NCBI GenBank assembly: GCA_963691715.1
Contig: OY829281.1
Location: forward strand, 3,172,852-3,236,851
DNA from: HXMU1420-13 sp963691715
GTDB taxonomy: Bacteria > Bacteroidota > Rhodothermia > Balneolales > Balneolaceae
DNA: 64,000 nucleotides
Direction of reading: 5' to 3'
The first letter of the stretch is position 1. The number at the start of each line of letters is the position of its first letter. Below are positions 18,054-27,021 of the stretch, in pieces. The notes beneath the pieces are model-generated. The model did not search any database. It was not told the DNA's origin and was given only the letters and a program-made list of their open reading frames with translations. A program made the translations under genes and the position numbers.

Positions 18054-18278
18054 TTAGGTCTCCTGCTCAATATTTTGATTATTACCATTTAATGGCATTT
18101 GTTCAGCGTTTTTGCTTTCCCGAACAACATTCAATAGAAAAATCGACAAATACATTACTGCAAAGAGACCAATAAAGACGAGCATACTTCTATAAAGCGC
18201 TACATCGATATGAACTCCTGATATTAGTAATAGCATAAACAAGAGTAGGGAAATAACTAAAATAAGTCGTAATAACAT
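18054..18278 (-). CDS. Small two-helix membrane protein between flhG and fliA
   Basis: It has 74 residues with two membrane segments (LILVISLLLFMLLLISGV and SMLVFIGLFAVMYLSIFLL) and a short polar tail. It is 11 bases after flhG and 2 before fliA, so it belongs to the operon. The family is not recognised. Position suggests a flagellar or FlhF/FlhG-linked membrane factor, but that is inference. Confidence 0.7.
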   Translation of the reverse strand: MLLRLILVISLLLFMLLLISGVHIDVALYRSMLVFIGLFAVMYLSIFLLNVVRESKNAEQMPLNGNNQNIEQET

Positions 18279-18289
18279 TTATGTATCTC

Positions 18290-19093
18290 CTAGAGGTTGA
18301 AATATGCTAATTGAGGTTGCGATTGTTCTAAGGTATTCGAAGTTGAGATGATATTTTGAACAATAAATTCCATCTCGTTATTAATTGGGTTTTCTGGATT
18401 CATTCCAAGCAAAGTAGTTTGCTTTTTAACCGTATTACGAACATATGCATGATCTGGAATGAAGCCTAAATACGTACATTCTCTTTGTAGAAAATGAGAT
18501 AAAATAGTGTTGAAGCGTTCTATAGTACTTAGTGCATCTTCTTCATGCTCTGCAAAATTAACGATACTTCCAAAATCATAGTCAGGATCTATACTAAGTA
18601 CATATTTAATGAGTCTGTAAGCATCTGAAATAGCAGTTGGTTCATCCACTAATACACAAAGACCTAGTTTAGCAGTATCTAAGGCCCATAAACTCATTTC
18701 ACCCGCACCTGCTGGTGTGTCAATTAAAATAAAATCATGATTCGATGAAAGGGAATGAACGATTTGATCTAAAGCATCCATGATAATACCGGTATCGATT
18801 TTTAAATCAGTTGGATCATTCGCTCCTGTAACAAGAGTTATACCGTTTATATCTTGTATTGTATCCTCAAGACTGCACCGATTTATTATCCAATGGCAAA
18901 CATTAAAGGGCACTGTTTTATTGAACATGGTAGCACAATTTGATAAGCCTAGATCTGCATCAATAATTGCTACTTTATACCCCATATCATTTAACATCGT
19001 AGCCATATTAACAGTACTGATGCTTTTTCCTACACCTCCTTTTCCGCTAATAACTGCTACAATAAATGGGTTAATATGATCAAGTAAGTGCAT
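18290..19093 (-). CDS. flhG: FlhG, MinD-like ATPase controlling flagellar number
   Basis: It has 267 residues. The deviant Walker A is SGKGGVGKSISTVNMATML (about 16-34), Walker B-like is FILIDTPAGAG, and switch I is IIDADLGLSNCATMF, as in FlhG/YlxH. It pairs with FlhF, encoded 7 bases upstream, to set the number and place of flagella. A C-terminal amphipathic helix is not obvious. Confidence 0.92.
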   Translation of the reverse strand: MHLLDHINPFIVAVISGKGGVGKSISTVNMATMLNDMGYKVAIIDADLGLSNCATMFNKTVPFNVCHWIINRCSLEDTIQDINGITLVTGANDPTDLKIDTGIIMDALDQIVHSLSSNHDFILIDTPAGAGEMSLWALDTAKLGLCVLVDEPTAISDAYRLIKYVLSIDPDYDFGSIVNFAEHEEDALSTIERFNTILSHFLQRECTYLGFIPDHAYVRNTVKKQTTLLGMNPENPINNEMEFIVQNIISTSNTLEQSQPQLAYFNL

Positions 19094-19100
19094 ATTTAAA

Positions 19101-20573
19101 TCATCCCTCTAATACTTTTTTTGCGAACCACTGTGGGCTGAATTCAGATAAACTGGTAGGTAATGTATTACCCGAGCTTATGTATCTGGCTGCACAATTC
19201 ATCTCTTTCATAAACGGAATTAGAGGTCCCCATTGGGCGACTTCATCAAGATGCGTTATAGAGATATAGTCGGGCTGCATAGGATGATTTTTTGCTGTTT
19301 TACTTTCGAAGTAAAATTTGCTTCTAGCAGCATTTACTACGAAATGAACTTCAAGTGGTGCTACAGGGGTTAGTAATTGTCGTATTTTCCAATATTCCCT
19401 GAAAGAATCCTCTTGTTCAGTGCTAAGCGATGGTGTATCGATTAATACATGATCAAATTCTTTCCACTCCTTTATATAATCGTTCACATCAAGGCCTTTC
19501 TTAACTTCATAGTGAGAAATATTTTCATCCTTGCAGAATGCCTTTAATATGCTGTAATACGTATTTTCAGAATGTTGCTGAGGATGAATCGTAACTACGG
19601 CTACTTTTTTGTTGAGCATAAAATCAGGATGCAGGCATAATTTCATGATTAAAGTTGTTTTTCCTGATCCTGATGGGCCCGCAAACAATAGAAACTGACT
19701 TGGATCTTTAGTAGGGGATTTAGCAATAGAATCACGTAAAATAGTCGATAATTTTGCCATAAATAGCTCACCATGCTCAAATGGATCAATACCACTTTTG
19801 ATGATATGGCTAAACCATCCACTCACCGTTGTTGTGTTCACTCCAGTTTGTACTAATTGTTGAAATACTGGATGAGATGCATAATCTAGATTTACAGACA
19901 TTAACGAAGAGTCTAATAAAGCTTCTAGTTTGTCAAATCTTTTATGCAAAGCCTTTATTGCTTTCTGATTTTCAATTGGTGACTGTACGGCCATTCGAGC
20001 TTCAGCAAAACTTTCTTTTGGCTTAGACTCCCTAAAATGTGTTATAAATTTACCAGCGGTTTTCGGAATTATAGTGGATGGTGTGTCATCCTGTAACATT
20101 TCCTTTTCTTGAATATTTTTTTGAACGGTAGGTCTTAGATTTGCACGGCGATAAAATTGTTGGGAAGTTTTTTCCTGTGTTGGTTCCACAGACGGTAAAT
20201 ATTGTTTACCTACACCCACTAACTCTTGCTTTGCTTCTTTTTTCTTTTCTACTAAAATTTGTTCTGTTGCAAATTTCCGAAGTGATTTAAGATTTTTACT
20301 TTCTTCTTTATTTGAGGGTAAAGAAGCTCTATTATTTCTTTCAAATTGTACCCCATTATCTTCTTCTTTTAAGGTATCTCTGAACGATCGAGACTTAATT
20401 TTAGGCATTGTTTCAGCCTCACTTTCGGTGTCAGAGAAGATAGTAATCTTTGCTTTTTGACCTTCTAAGCTAGGTTCTGTGGCTTCAAGGATTAAAATGT
20501 CATCTCCATACATTTGTTGAGCAGTTTTCTTAGCTGCTTCTACTGTTTTTCCAAAAATATTCTTTAGTATCAT
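19101..20573 (-). CDS. flhF: FlhF, SRP-type GTPase for flagellar placement
   Basis: It has 490 residues. The N-terminal B domain begins MILKNIFGKTVEAAKKTAQQ and contains YGDDILILE; a long variable linker follows. The SRP-like N and G domains have P-loop FAGPSGSGKTTLIMKL (about 294-309). The usual DTAG motif reads DTPS and the TKLD motif reads THLD, so the GTP-binding site is somewhat divergent. FlhF marks the site of assembly at the membrane. Its start overlaps the flhA stop by 4 bases. Confidence 0.9.
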   Translation of the reverse strand: MILKNIFGKTVEAAKKTAQQMYGDDILILEATEPSLEGQKAKITIFSDTESEAETMPKIKSRSFRDTLKEEDNGVQFERNNRASLPSNKEESKNLKSLRKFATEQILVEKKKEAKQELVGVGKQYLPSVEPTQEKTSQQFYRRANLRPTVQKNIQEKEMLQDDTPSTIIPKTAGKFITHFRESKPKESFAEARMAVQSPIENQKAIKALHKRFDKLEALLDSSLMSVNLDYASHPVFQQLVQTGVNTTTVSGWFSHIIKSGIDPFEHGELFMAKLSTILRDSIAKSPTKDPSQFLLFAGPSGSGKTTLIMKLCLHPDFMLNKKVAVVTIHPQQHSENTYYSILKAFCKDENISHYEVKKGLDVNDYIKEWKEFDHVLIDTPSLSTEQEDSFREYWKIRQLLTPVAPLEVHFVVNAARSKFYFESKTAKNHPMQPDYISITHLDEVAQWGPLIPFMKEMNCAARYISSGNTLPTSLSEFSPQWFAKKVLEG

Positions 20574-22723
20574 ACTAACTCGGTTTCTTCAGTAATTGGC
20601 TGTTGGTTAGTTTCGGGTTGAGTTGATGGAATAGCTCGCTCCGTTGGTTTCATCGTTAAACGATCAAAAGTTTTGAACTGAATGTCTTGGCTAATGTCGT
20701 TGTACGATAACACATTTATATCTGGCAAAATTGGTGCCAAGAACTCAAATAAAGTGAAACGAAGGATTGGGGAAGTCAGTAAAACGGGCTCAAATCCTTT
20801 TCGTACCATGTTGGTAAATGTTGACGATGAGGATTGATATAAACGTTCTACTGTTTCTGGGGTTAATCCCAATGTATTACTATTAAGAGTACCTTGTTGG
20901 GCTTGAGAAATTAAATGTGATTCTAATTGAGGCTCTAGCATTACAACCACAACTTCATTTTCTGGAGTTGAAAATTGTCGGGTTATGGTTTCCGATAACG
21001 CAGCTCTACAATATTCATTTAATACATCGGTATTATTAGTTTGTTGGCAATAGTCAGCTAATGTCTCTAAGATAGTTATGAGATCTCTTATCGGTACCCG
21101 TTCTCTTAGTAATCGTTTTAAAACTTTTTGAATATCACCAATTTTCATTCCGTCAGGCACAAGTTCTTCAATCAATGCTGGTGCCTGTTCCTTCACATTT
21201 TCAATTAGTTTTTGAACCATTTGCCGATCAATAAGCTTATGAGCACTCTTCTTCAATACTTCCATTAAATGAGTGGTAATCACTGCACCTGCTTCGATTA
21301 CAGCTAACCCATATTTTTCAGCTTCCGATTTATTTTTCCCACTTACCCAAATGGCATCCATTCCAAAGGTTGGATCTTTAGTTTCAATTCCTTGGATATT
21401 AGGTTTAAAGTCTTCTGGTAATAGTGTGAGAAAATATCCTGGTAGTAATTCGCCACTGCCTTGCACTACCCCTCTCATCTTTATGGTGTAGTGATTGGCA
21501 TCAAGTTGAACATTGTCTCGAATTCTTATAGATGGTATTATAATCCCTAACTCTGCTGCAAGTTGTTTCCTTAGCGAAGTCATACGTTCTAACAAATCTC
21601 CACCTTGGCTTGCTTCCACCATAGGGATTAAGCTATACCCAATCTCTAATTCAAGAGTATCCATCACTAAATAATTCTCCACAGGATCATCTTTCTTCTG
21701 TACTATGGCGTCCGCCTCGCTGGCTTTAAGATCTTCAGCTTCTTTCAACTCAGCAGAACGGAAGTTTTTAAAAGCCATAAAGAATAGGAAACCTGAAATA
21801 CCCCAAAATGGGACAACGGGTAATCCTGGCATCATACCTAGGAAAAATACAAATGTACCAGCTATAACTACTGTTTTTGGGTTTCCTAGGAGTTGATCAG
21901 TAAGTTCATTACTTAAATTCCCTTCCGAAGCCGCTCTTGATACGATCATACCAGAGGCTGTAGAAATTAATAGTGCCGGAATTTGAGAAACCAATCCATC
22001 GCCAATGGTCATTAAGGTATAGGTGGCTGCGGCCTCACCAATGGGCATTCGTAATTGGAGTGTACCAATAATTAAACCACCAATTATATTTATGAACGTA
22101 ATTAAAAGACCGGCTATAACATCTCCACGAACAAATTTAGAGGCACCATCCATGGCACCATAAAAATCAGCTTCACGTGCAATTTCAGAGCGTCGCTGCT
22201 TTGCTTCTTCATCTGTGAGTAGGCCAGCAGCTAAATCGGAGTCGATAGACATTTGCTTTCCTGGCATCGCATCTAATGTAAATCGCGCAGCAACTTCAGC
22301 AATACGGGTAGCACCTTTAGTAATTACCACAAAGTTAATAATTACTAGAACTGCGAAAATTATGATACCAATCACAAAATTACCTTGAACAATAAATCCC
22401 CCAAAAGCTTCTATTATATTTCCTGCATACCCTTCACTAAGAATTAGACGAGTGGTAGCTACATTCAGCGAAAGCCGAAATAGGGTTAGAATAAGTAGCA
22501 TTCCTGGAAATACTGCAAATTGTAATGGCTTTAAGGCATAAAAAGCTACTAAAAGAACAATAAGTGAAAATGTGATATTCAGCGCCAAGAAAAAATCCAT
22601 GAGCTGAGTTGGAAACGGAATGATCATTATTAGAAGTATCATCACGATTCCAGAGGAAATCAGTACATCGGTCTGGAAAAATGTTCCCTTTAATTTATTA
22701 GTATCTAATCCACCAATTTTCAT
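20570..22723 (-). CDS. flhA: FlhA, export-gate protein
   Basis: It has 717 residues, full length. The N-terminal half has about eight membrane helices, with the FHIPEP-type region RFTLDAMPGKQMSIDSDL and DGASKFVRGDVIAGLLIT. The C-terminal half is the cytosolic ring domain that receives chaperone-substrate complexes (LEIGYSLIPMVEASQGGDLL, SIRIRDNVQL, SALEAGAVITTHL-like VIEAGAVITTHL). It lies 5 bases after flhB. Confidence 0.98.
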   Translation of the reverse strand: MKIGGLDTNKLKGTFFQTDVLISSGIVMILLIMIIPFPTQLMDFFLALNITFSLIVLLVAFYALKPLQFAVFPGMLLILTLFRLSLNVATTRLILSEGYAGNIIEAFGGFIVQGNFVIGIIIFAVLVIINFVVITKGATRIAEVAARFTLDAMPGKQMSIDSDLAAGLLTDEEAKQRRSEIAREADFYGAMDGASKFVRGDVIAGLLITFINIIGGLIIGTLQLRMPIGEAAATYTLMTIGDGLVSQIPALLISTASGMIVSRAASEGNLSNELTDQLLGNPKTVVIAGTFVFFLGMMPGLPVVPFWGISGFLFFMAFKNFRSAELKEAEDLKASEADAIVQKKDDPVENYLVMDTLELEIGYSLIPMVEASQGGDLLERMTSLRKQLAAELGIIIPSIRIRDNVQLDANHYTIKMRGVVQGSGELLPGYFLTLLPEDFKPNIQGIETKDPTFGMDAIWVSGKNKSEAEKYGLAVIEAGAVITTHLMEVLKKSAHKLIDRQMVQKLIENVKEQAPALIEELVPDGMKIGDIQKVLKRLLRERVPIRDLITILETLADYCQQTNNTDVLNEYCRAALSETITRQFSTPENEVVVVMLEPQLESHLISQAQQGTLNSNTLGLTPETVERLYQSSSSTFTNMVRKGFEPVLLTSPILRFTLFEFLAPILPDINVLSYNDISQDIQFKTFDRLTMKPTERAIPSTQPETNQQPITEETELV

Positions 22724-22728
22724 CTGTA

Positions 22729-23811
22729 CTATATTCTTTGTTTATTTTTTAGCTTGAAAACATAGGCTAATATCTCGGCTACAGCTCTATAAAGGTCTTC
22801 TGGGATAAATCCATCTTCCTCGGCTGTAGCAAAAAGCGCCCTTGCCACTGGCTTGTTTTCTACAATCGGTATGCCATATTCTTTAGCTAGTTCTTTTATT
22901 TTCTTTGCCCTCAACCTCTGGCCTTTTACCATTACTATAGGTGCACCATTTAATTCGGGATCGTATTTAAGAGCAACCGCATAGTGTGTTGGGTTAGTTA
23001 CTACAACATCACTTGCCAATACCGCATGATCCATTCTTTTTTGCTGGATTAATTTTCTACCGAAGGCTTTACGTTGCCCTTTAACTTGTGGATCACCCTC
23101 CATTTGTTTGAACTCATCTTTTACCTCTTGCTTAGTCATCTTAAGACTTTTGGTATACTGATACTTCTGAAAAAGAGCATCCCCAATAGACAGTAAGAGT
23201 AATGCTGCAAACACTTTTATCACAAAACTTAGAATATGACTACCTATTTGAGCTATACTATATTCAATTGCTACAATTGAGAACCCAACATAAGTGTTTA
23301 AATCATTTTTGATTTGATAGTATCCAATAATTCCTACTATGCCTAGTTTTATAAATCCTTTTACAAGCTCTCCTAACCCTTTAGCAGAAATTATTTTTCC
23401 TATCCCCTTTATAGGATCGAGCTTGCTACCCTTAAATTCCATGGCTTTGACCGAGAAGGCACCTTTAGTTTGCACCATATTTACGATAATGGCGACTACA
23501 AGAAGCATTAAACTCGTAGGTAATACTGTTTGTAGCCCAAAGTAAAAGGCAGTTCTCAAGTAGCTTTCAGCTTGACTCTGATCCGAAAAGCCCATGCCTG
23601 AGTTGAAGAAAAAACTTTCAAAGAGGTAAGTTAACCGATCATAAATCATACCACCCAAGCCTACAAACATTAATAAAGCGGTAATCATAATGATGATTGA
23701 AGACACCTCCTTGCTAGAATTTACATTTCCATCTTCACGGGCTTTCTGCAGCCGTCGCGCTGTTGGTTCCTCGGTCTTTTCTTGATCTGATTTATCATTT
23801 GCCATAGACAT
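22729..23811 (-). CDS. flhB: FlhB, export substrate-specificity switch
   Basis: It has 360 residues. The N-terminal motif EKTEEPTARRLQKAREDGNV is diagnostic. Four membrane helices follow, then a cytosolic domain with the autocleavage motif NPTH at residues 273-276 (VVTNPTHYAVALKY). Cleavage there, together with FliK, changes export from rod/hook to filament substrates. A second Met lies two codons downstream of the chosen start. It is the first gene of the minus-strand operon. Confidence 0.97.
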   Translation of the reverse strand: MSMANDKSDQEKTEEPTARRLQKAREDGNVNSSKEVSSIIIMITALLMFVGLGGMIYDRLTYLFESFFFNSGMGFSDQSQAESYLRTAFYFGLQTVLPTSLMLLVVAIIVNMVQTKGAFSVKAMEFKGSKLDPIKGIGKIISAKGLGELVKGFIKLGIVGIIGYYQIKNDLNTYVGFSIVAIEYSIAQIGSHILSFVIKVFAALLLLSIGDALFQKYQYTKSLKMTKQEVKDEFKQMEGDPQVKGQRKAFGRKLIQQKRMDHAVLASDVVVTNPTHYAVALKYDPELNGAPIVMVKGQRLRAKKIKELAKEYGIPIVENKPVARALFATAEEDGFIPEDLYRAVAEILAYVFKLKNKQRI

Positions 23812-24041
23812 AGGTTTTCAAAAATAATACCAGATGGAAAAGGGAAGAAAGTAGGTGTTAAAGAGAATTTGAGAGCGCTAATGAGCGGAAAAAATCGCAA
23901 ATAGGGAAAAAATTTCTGCAATGTTTTCCGATAGTAATTTTGATTTTTTTGTGGATGTGTGAACTCGATTTTTTTCAAAAACCCCCTCTCTAAGCTTCTG
24001 AGGGCTTATTTGGCAATAGTAGAATTTTAATAAACAGGTTG

Positions 24042-24057
24042 TGGCATAAAGTTTGAT
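24042..24057 (+). promoter_or_regulatory. Possible sigma-54 promoter before flgF
   Basis: TGGCATAAAGTTTGAT fits the -24/-12 consensus (GG at -24, TTG at -12) except that the -12 C is A. It lies about 88 bases before flgF. A sigma54 activator gene with the GAFTGA loop is present at 47767-49191, which makes sigma54 control plausible. Confidence 0.4.
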
Positions 24058-24088
24058 AGAGCTTCCTCGTGAAGTTAGATGAAACGTG

Positions 24089-24115
24089 TTATCGGCACAT
24101 TCAATCGGTTACTTA
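24089..24115 (-). promoter_or_regulatory. Probable FliA (sigma-28) promoter for the flhB-fliA operon
   Basis: On the minus strand TAAG is followed, after 15 bases, by GCCGATAA, the enteric FliA -10 consensus with exact spacing. The 5' leader to flhB would be about 270 bases. As fliA is in this operon it would give positive feedback. The region 23812-24144 holds no gene, only this element and the sigma54-like site on the other strand. Confidence 0.55.
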
Positions 24116-24144
24116 AATTTTTTAATGTTTTTTAATTATCAATA

Positions 24145-24885
24145 ATGTTAGATCGAATTTACATGCAAATGCAGGCCATGCAGGTCCTTTCAAGGTCACA
24201 GGATGTTACTGCTGATAATTTAGCAAACATCAATACTCCTGGCTTTAAAGGGAATAAATTGTTCTATAGCATGTTGACAGAAAATATGAATGGAACCGAA
24301 ATCAAGAGAGCTGTTCCTATGAGTCAAATAAATTTAGATCAAGGGATACTAGAACCAACAGGAAACGAATTCGATGTAGCTATTAATGGCGACGGATTTT
24401 TCAAAGTCCAAGAGAACGATACAGAGTATTTAACCAGAGATGGACGCTTCTCTCTTGATTCCGATGGTTTTTTAGTAAATAGTAATGGAGCTAATGTATT
24501 GGGAGATTCAGGCCCCATCCAACTAACCGAACTATTTCAAAGTAACAATACAACAGGCGGTCCTAATAGATTAGAAATTTCAAAAAACGGAATGGTTCTA
24601 ATAAATGGTAAACCACAAGATAAATTACAGATTGTAAATGTAAAGGATCCAAACCTGTTGGAACGGCAAGGTAGTACCTATTTCACTGTGAAAGACGAAA
24701 TTGAACTTTCTGATGAAGGTATTGGAATGGTAATGCAAGGTTATTTCGAAAAAGGAAATGTTCAACCACTCGCAGAAATGGTAGATATGATGAGAAATAT
24801 GCAAATGTTTGAGTCTCAGCAAAGAGCCATGAAAACAACAGATGATATGCTTTCCCAAGTAACCTCCAGACTAGGGAGACTATAA
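24145..24885 (+). CDS. flgF: FlgF, proximal rod protein
   Basis: It has 246 residues. The axial-protein N-terminus has VTADNLANINTPGFKGNKL and the C-terminus QGYFEKGNVQPLAEMVDMM. The central motif FDVAINGDGFFKVQ is shared by FlgF and FlgG. It is first in the gene order flgF-flgG-flgA-flgH-flgI and shorter than FlgG, so the proximal rod protein is the best fit. Confidence 0.9.
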   Translation: MLDRIYMQMQAMQVLSRSQDVTADNLANINTPGFKGNKLFYSMLTENMNGTEIKRAVPMSQINLDQGILEPTGNEFDVAINGDGFFKVQENDTEYLTRDGRFSLDSDGFLVNSNGANVLGDSGPIQLTELFQSNNTTGGPNRLEISKNGMVLINGKPQDKLQIVNVKDPNLLERQGSTYFTVKDEIELSDEGIGMVMQGYFEKGNVQPLAEMVDMMRNMQMFESQQRAMKTTDDMLSQVTSRLGRL

Positions 24886-24912
24886 TGAATATTAAAATAA
24901 ATACACAAAACT

Positions 24913-25704
24913 ATGCCTAGATCACTAAGTACAGCAGCATTGGGCATGAGCGCCCAACAACGATCGGTAGATAATATTGCTAACAATTTAGCCAACGTTG
25001 GTACTACTGGATTTAAACGAAGTACAATAGCTTTCCAAGATTTATTTTATGAGAATATAGCGGCTTCAAAAATGGGAAGTTCATCTAGCCGAAGTTCAAG
25101 TGATGGCCCTACGTTACAAATAGGACACGGCTCTAGAGCAGTAGCAACCATTAGAAATTTTATGCAAGGATCCGTTGCTGAAACTGGAAATGCACTGGAT
25201 ATCGCTATAAGCGGAGATGGTTTTTTCCAAGTTGAAATGCCCGACGGTAGTACAGCGTACACGAGAGATGGCAATTTTAGCCGTGATGCAACAGGTTTGT
25301 TAGTAAATAATTCAGGACTACCTATTGCAGGTCAGATAGAAGTTCCAACAGATGCACTTGCAATTGATATTGGTGCTGACGGAACTGTAACCGCATTATT
25401 AGGTGATAATACCCAAGTTGATATTGGACAAATCGAATTGGCCAAATTCGCAAACAATGGCGGACTAGAAGCAATTGGAGATAATCTTTTTATAGAAACA
25501 GAGGCATCAGGTCTCGCATTTTTTGGAACACCAGGCGATGAGGGATTTGGTGTAGTTCGTCAAGGCTATTTAGAGCAATCAAATGTAGATATAGTCACAG
25601 AAATGGTTCGGTTAATAGAGGCTCAACGCGCTTATGAAACCAATTCAAAAATGGTGCAAACAGCCGAAGATATGATGTCTGTAACCAATGGAATTAAACG
25701 ATAA
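24913..25704 (+). CDS. flgG: FlgG, distal rod protein
   Basis: It has 263 residues. MPRSLSTAALGMSAQQRSVD, NIANNLANVGTTGFKRS, ALDIAISGDGFFQVEMPDGS and the end GYLEQSNVDIVTEMVRLIEA are FlgG signatures. It forms the distal rod through the peptidoglycan. Its stop is followed without a gap by the flgA ATG. Confidence 0.96.
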   Translation: MPRSLSTAALGMSAQQRSVDNIANNLANVGTTGFKRSTIAFQDLFYENIAASKMGSSSSRSSSDGPTLQIGHGSRAVATIRNFMQGSVAETGNALDIAISGDGFFQVEMPDGSTAYTRDGNFSRDATGLLVNNSGLPIAGQIEVPTDALAIDIGADGTVTALLGDNTQVDIGQIELAKFANNGGLEAIGDNLFIETEASGLAFFGTPGDEGFGVVRQGYLEQSNVDIVTEMVRLIEAQRAYETNSKMVQTAEDMMSVTNGIKR

Positions 25705-26403
25705 ATGATCATTATCACATCCATATCACTGTTTCTTGCTTCGGTAATCATGTCTCCATCGACTACTGAAGAAGCTACAAAAGCTAGAGTGTTAGAACTT
25801 GCTACCTCGAGTTTAGAGCAACACTTAGATATGAATGTGTACCAGATTGAAGTAGTTGCACGATGGATTCCTAACAGCCTTTTGAAAGCTGGCCCTGAAA
25901 ATATTCTATCGGTTACTGTTTCAGGTAATATCGAAGAACACACAAAATTTAATGTTCTTCATATAACAAGAGCAGGTAGAAAAACTAGTGAAATCCAACT
26001 CAGGTTAAAAACCGAACAATATGTTACCGTTGCAAAAGATCGAATTCGAAGCAATACACCATTGAACATAGAATTGTTTGAATATCAATGGAGAGCAGTA
26101 AAACTTGGCAAAGATCGATTTATAACGAATATAGAAGAATTAAATGGTAAGACAAGTAAAAGAACACTTTTACCTGGTCAACCTATTCGCAGTAATGAAA
26201 TAAGCAGTGTTACCTTAATAACACCTGGTGAAGAAGTAGCTATGATTTTTTCGAAAGGTACCATCCAATTAGGGCTTCATTGCGAATCAAGACAAAGCGG
26301 GGGAGAAGGAGAAGAAATTCAAATTTATTGCCAAGAAACAAGAAAAAAATACACCGCAAAAATTTTACGCGCAGGAGAAGTACAATGGCTAAGAACACAT
26401 TAA
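25705..26403 (+). CDS. flgA: FlgA, P-ring assembly chaperone
   Basis: It has 232 residues with an N-terminal hydrophobic signal (MIIITSISLFLASVIM). The SAF-type C-terminal region has RTLLPGQPIRSNEI and GEEVAMIFSKGTIQLGLHCE, matching FlgA. It acts in the periplasm to help FlgI assemble. The gene end overlaps flgH by 19 bases. The N-terminal half is poorly conserved, as usual. Confidence 0.85.
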   Translation: MIIITSISLFLASVIMSPSTTEEATKARVLELATSSLEQHLDMNVYQIEVVARWIPNSLLKAGPENILSVTVSGNIEEHTKFNVLHITRAGRKTSEIQLRLKTEQYVTVAKDRIRSNTPLNIELFEYQWRAVKLGKDRFITNIEELNGKTSKRTLLPGQPIRSNEISSVTLITPGEEVAMIFSKGTIQLGLHCESRQSGGEGEEIQIYCQETRKKYTAKILRAGEVQWLRTH

Positions 26404-27017
26404 CAATGAAAGTATCTATACTAACTATATTGGGTTTTTTATTTCTAACAAACGACATGTTTGCTCAATTCTCACTTTATAGTGATGTAAAAGCAAAGAG
26501 AGTGGGAGATATAATAACAGTAGTTCTTCGAGAAAACTTACAAGGGAGCTCTACTACCGATTCTAAAGTAACATCAAACTCCAATGGGCAGGCAACAGGA
26601 TCATTATCAGGTAATTTTTTACCGTTCGAACCAGTGTTCGGAAGTGGAGTATCTGTTAATTACGGTTCCGATCAAAAAAACCTAGCAACACAACGACAAC
26701 TACTAGAGGGATATGTAAGCGTACAAATCGTGGAGGTTACAGAACAAGGCGATCTGATTGTAGAGGGTAAACGACAGACAGAGGTGAATGGAGAAGTTCA
26801 TGAAATGTCTATAGCTGGAACAGTACGGGTAAACGATATAGATGGTAGAAATCAGGTGCTTTCATATCGCATCGCAAATGCAGCAATCAGTTATCAAAAA
26901 ATGGGCGGTATTAAAGATAAAAAAGGAAGTAGAGGCATTTTAAAGAAAGTGGTGTTTGGTGGCCTTGGCGCAGGATTAGCAGCAGCAGCAATCCTAAGAA
27001 CAAACTCCAAAAACTAA
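26385..27017 (+). CDS. flgH: FlgH, L-ring protein lacking a lipobox
   Basis: An ATG at 26385 with GCAGGAGA upstream gives 210 residues; the longer open frame to 26280 lies in flgA and is rejected. A signal peptide ends near NDMFAQ. The body has DVKAKRVGDIITVVLREN and LEGYVSVQIVEVTEQGDLIV, then IRVNDIDGRN-like VRVNDIDGRNQVLSYRIANA, all typical of FlgH. Canonical FlgH is a lipoprotein, but no Cys follows this signal peptide. Confidence 0.9.
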   Translation: MAKNTLTMKVSILTILGFLFLTNDMFAQFSLYSDVKAKRVGDIITVVLRENLQGSSTTDSKVTSNSNGQATGSLSGNFLPFEPVFGSGVSVNYGSDQKNLATQRQLLEGYVSVQIVEVTEQGDLIVEGKRQTEVNGEVHEMSIAGTVRVNDIDGRNQVLSYRIANAAISYQKMGGIKDKKGSRGILKKVVFGGLGAGLAAAAILRTNSKN

Positions 27018-27021
27018 TACG

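Noticed and set aside
23721..23978. 85-codon minus-strand frame overlapping the flhB start
   Set aside because: The flhB frame with EKTEEPT is the real gene; the other frame lacks any support.
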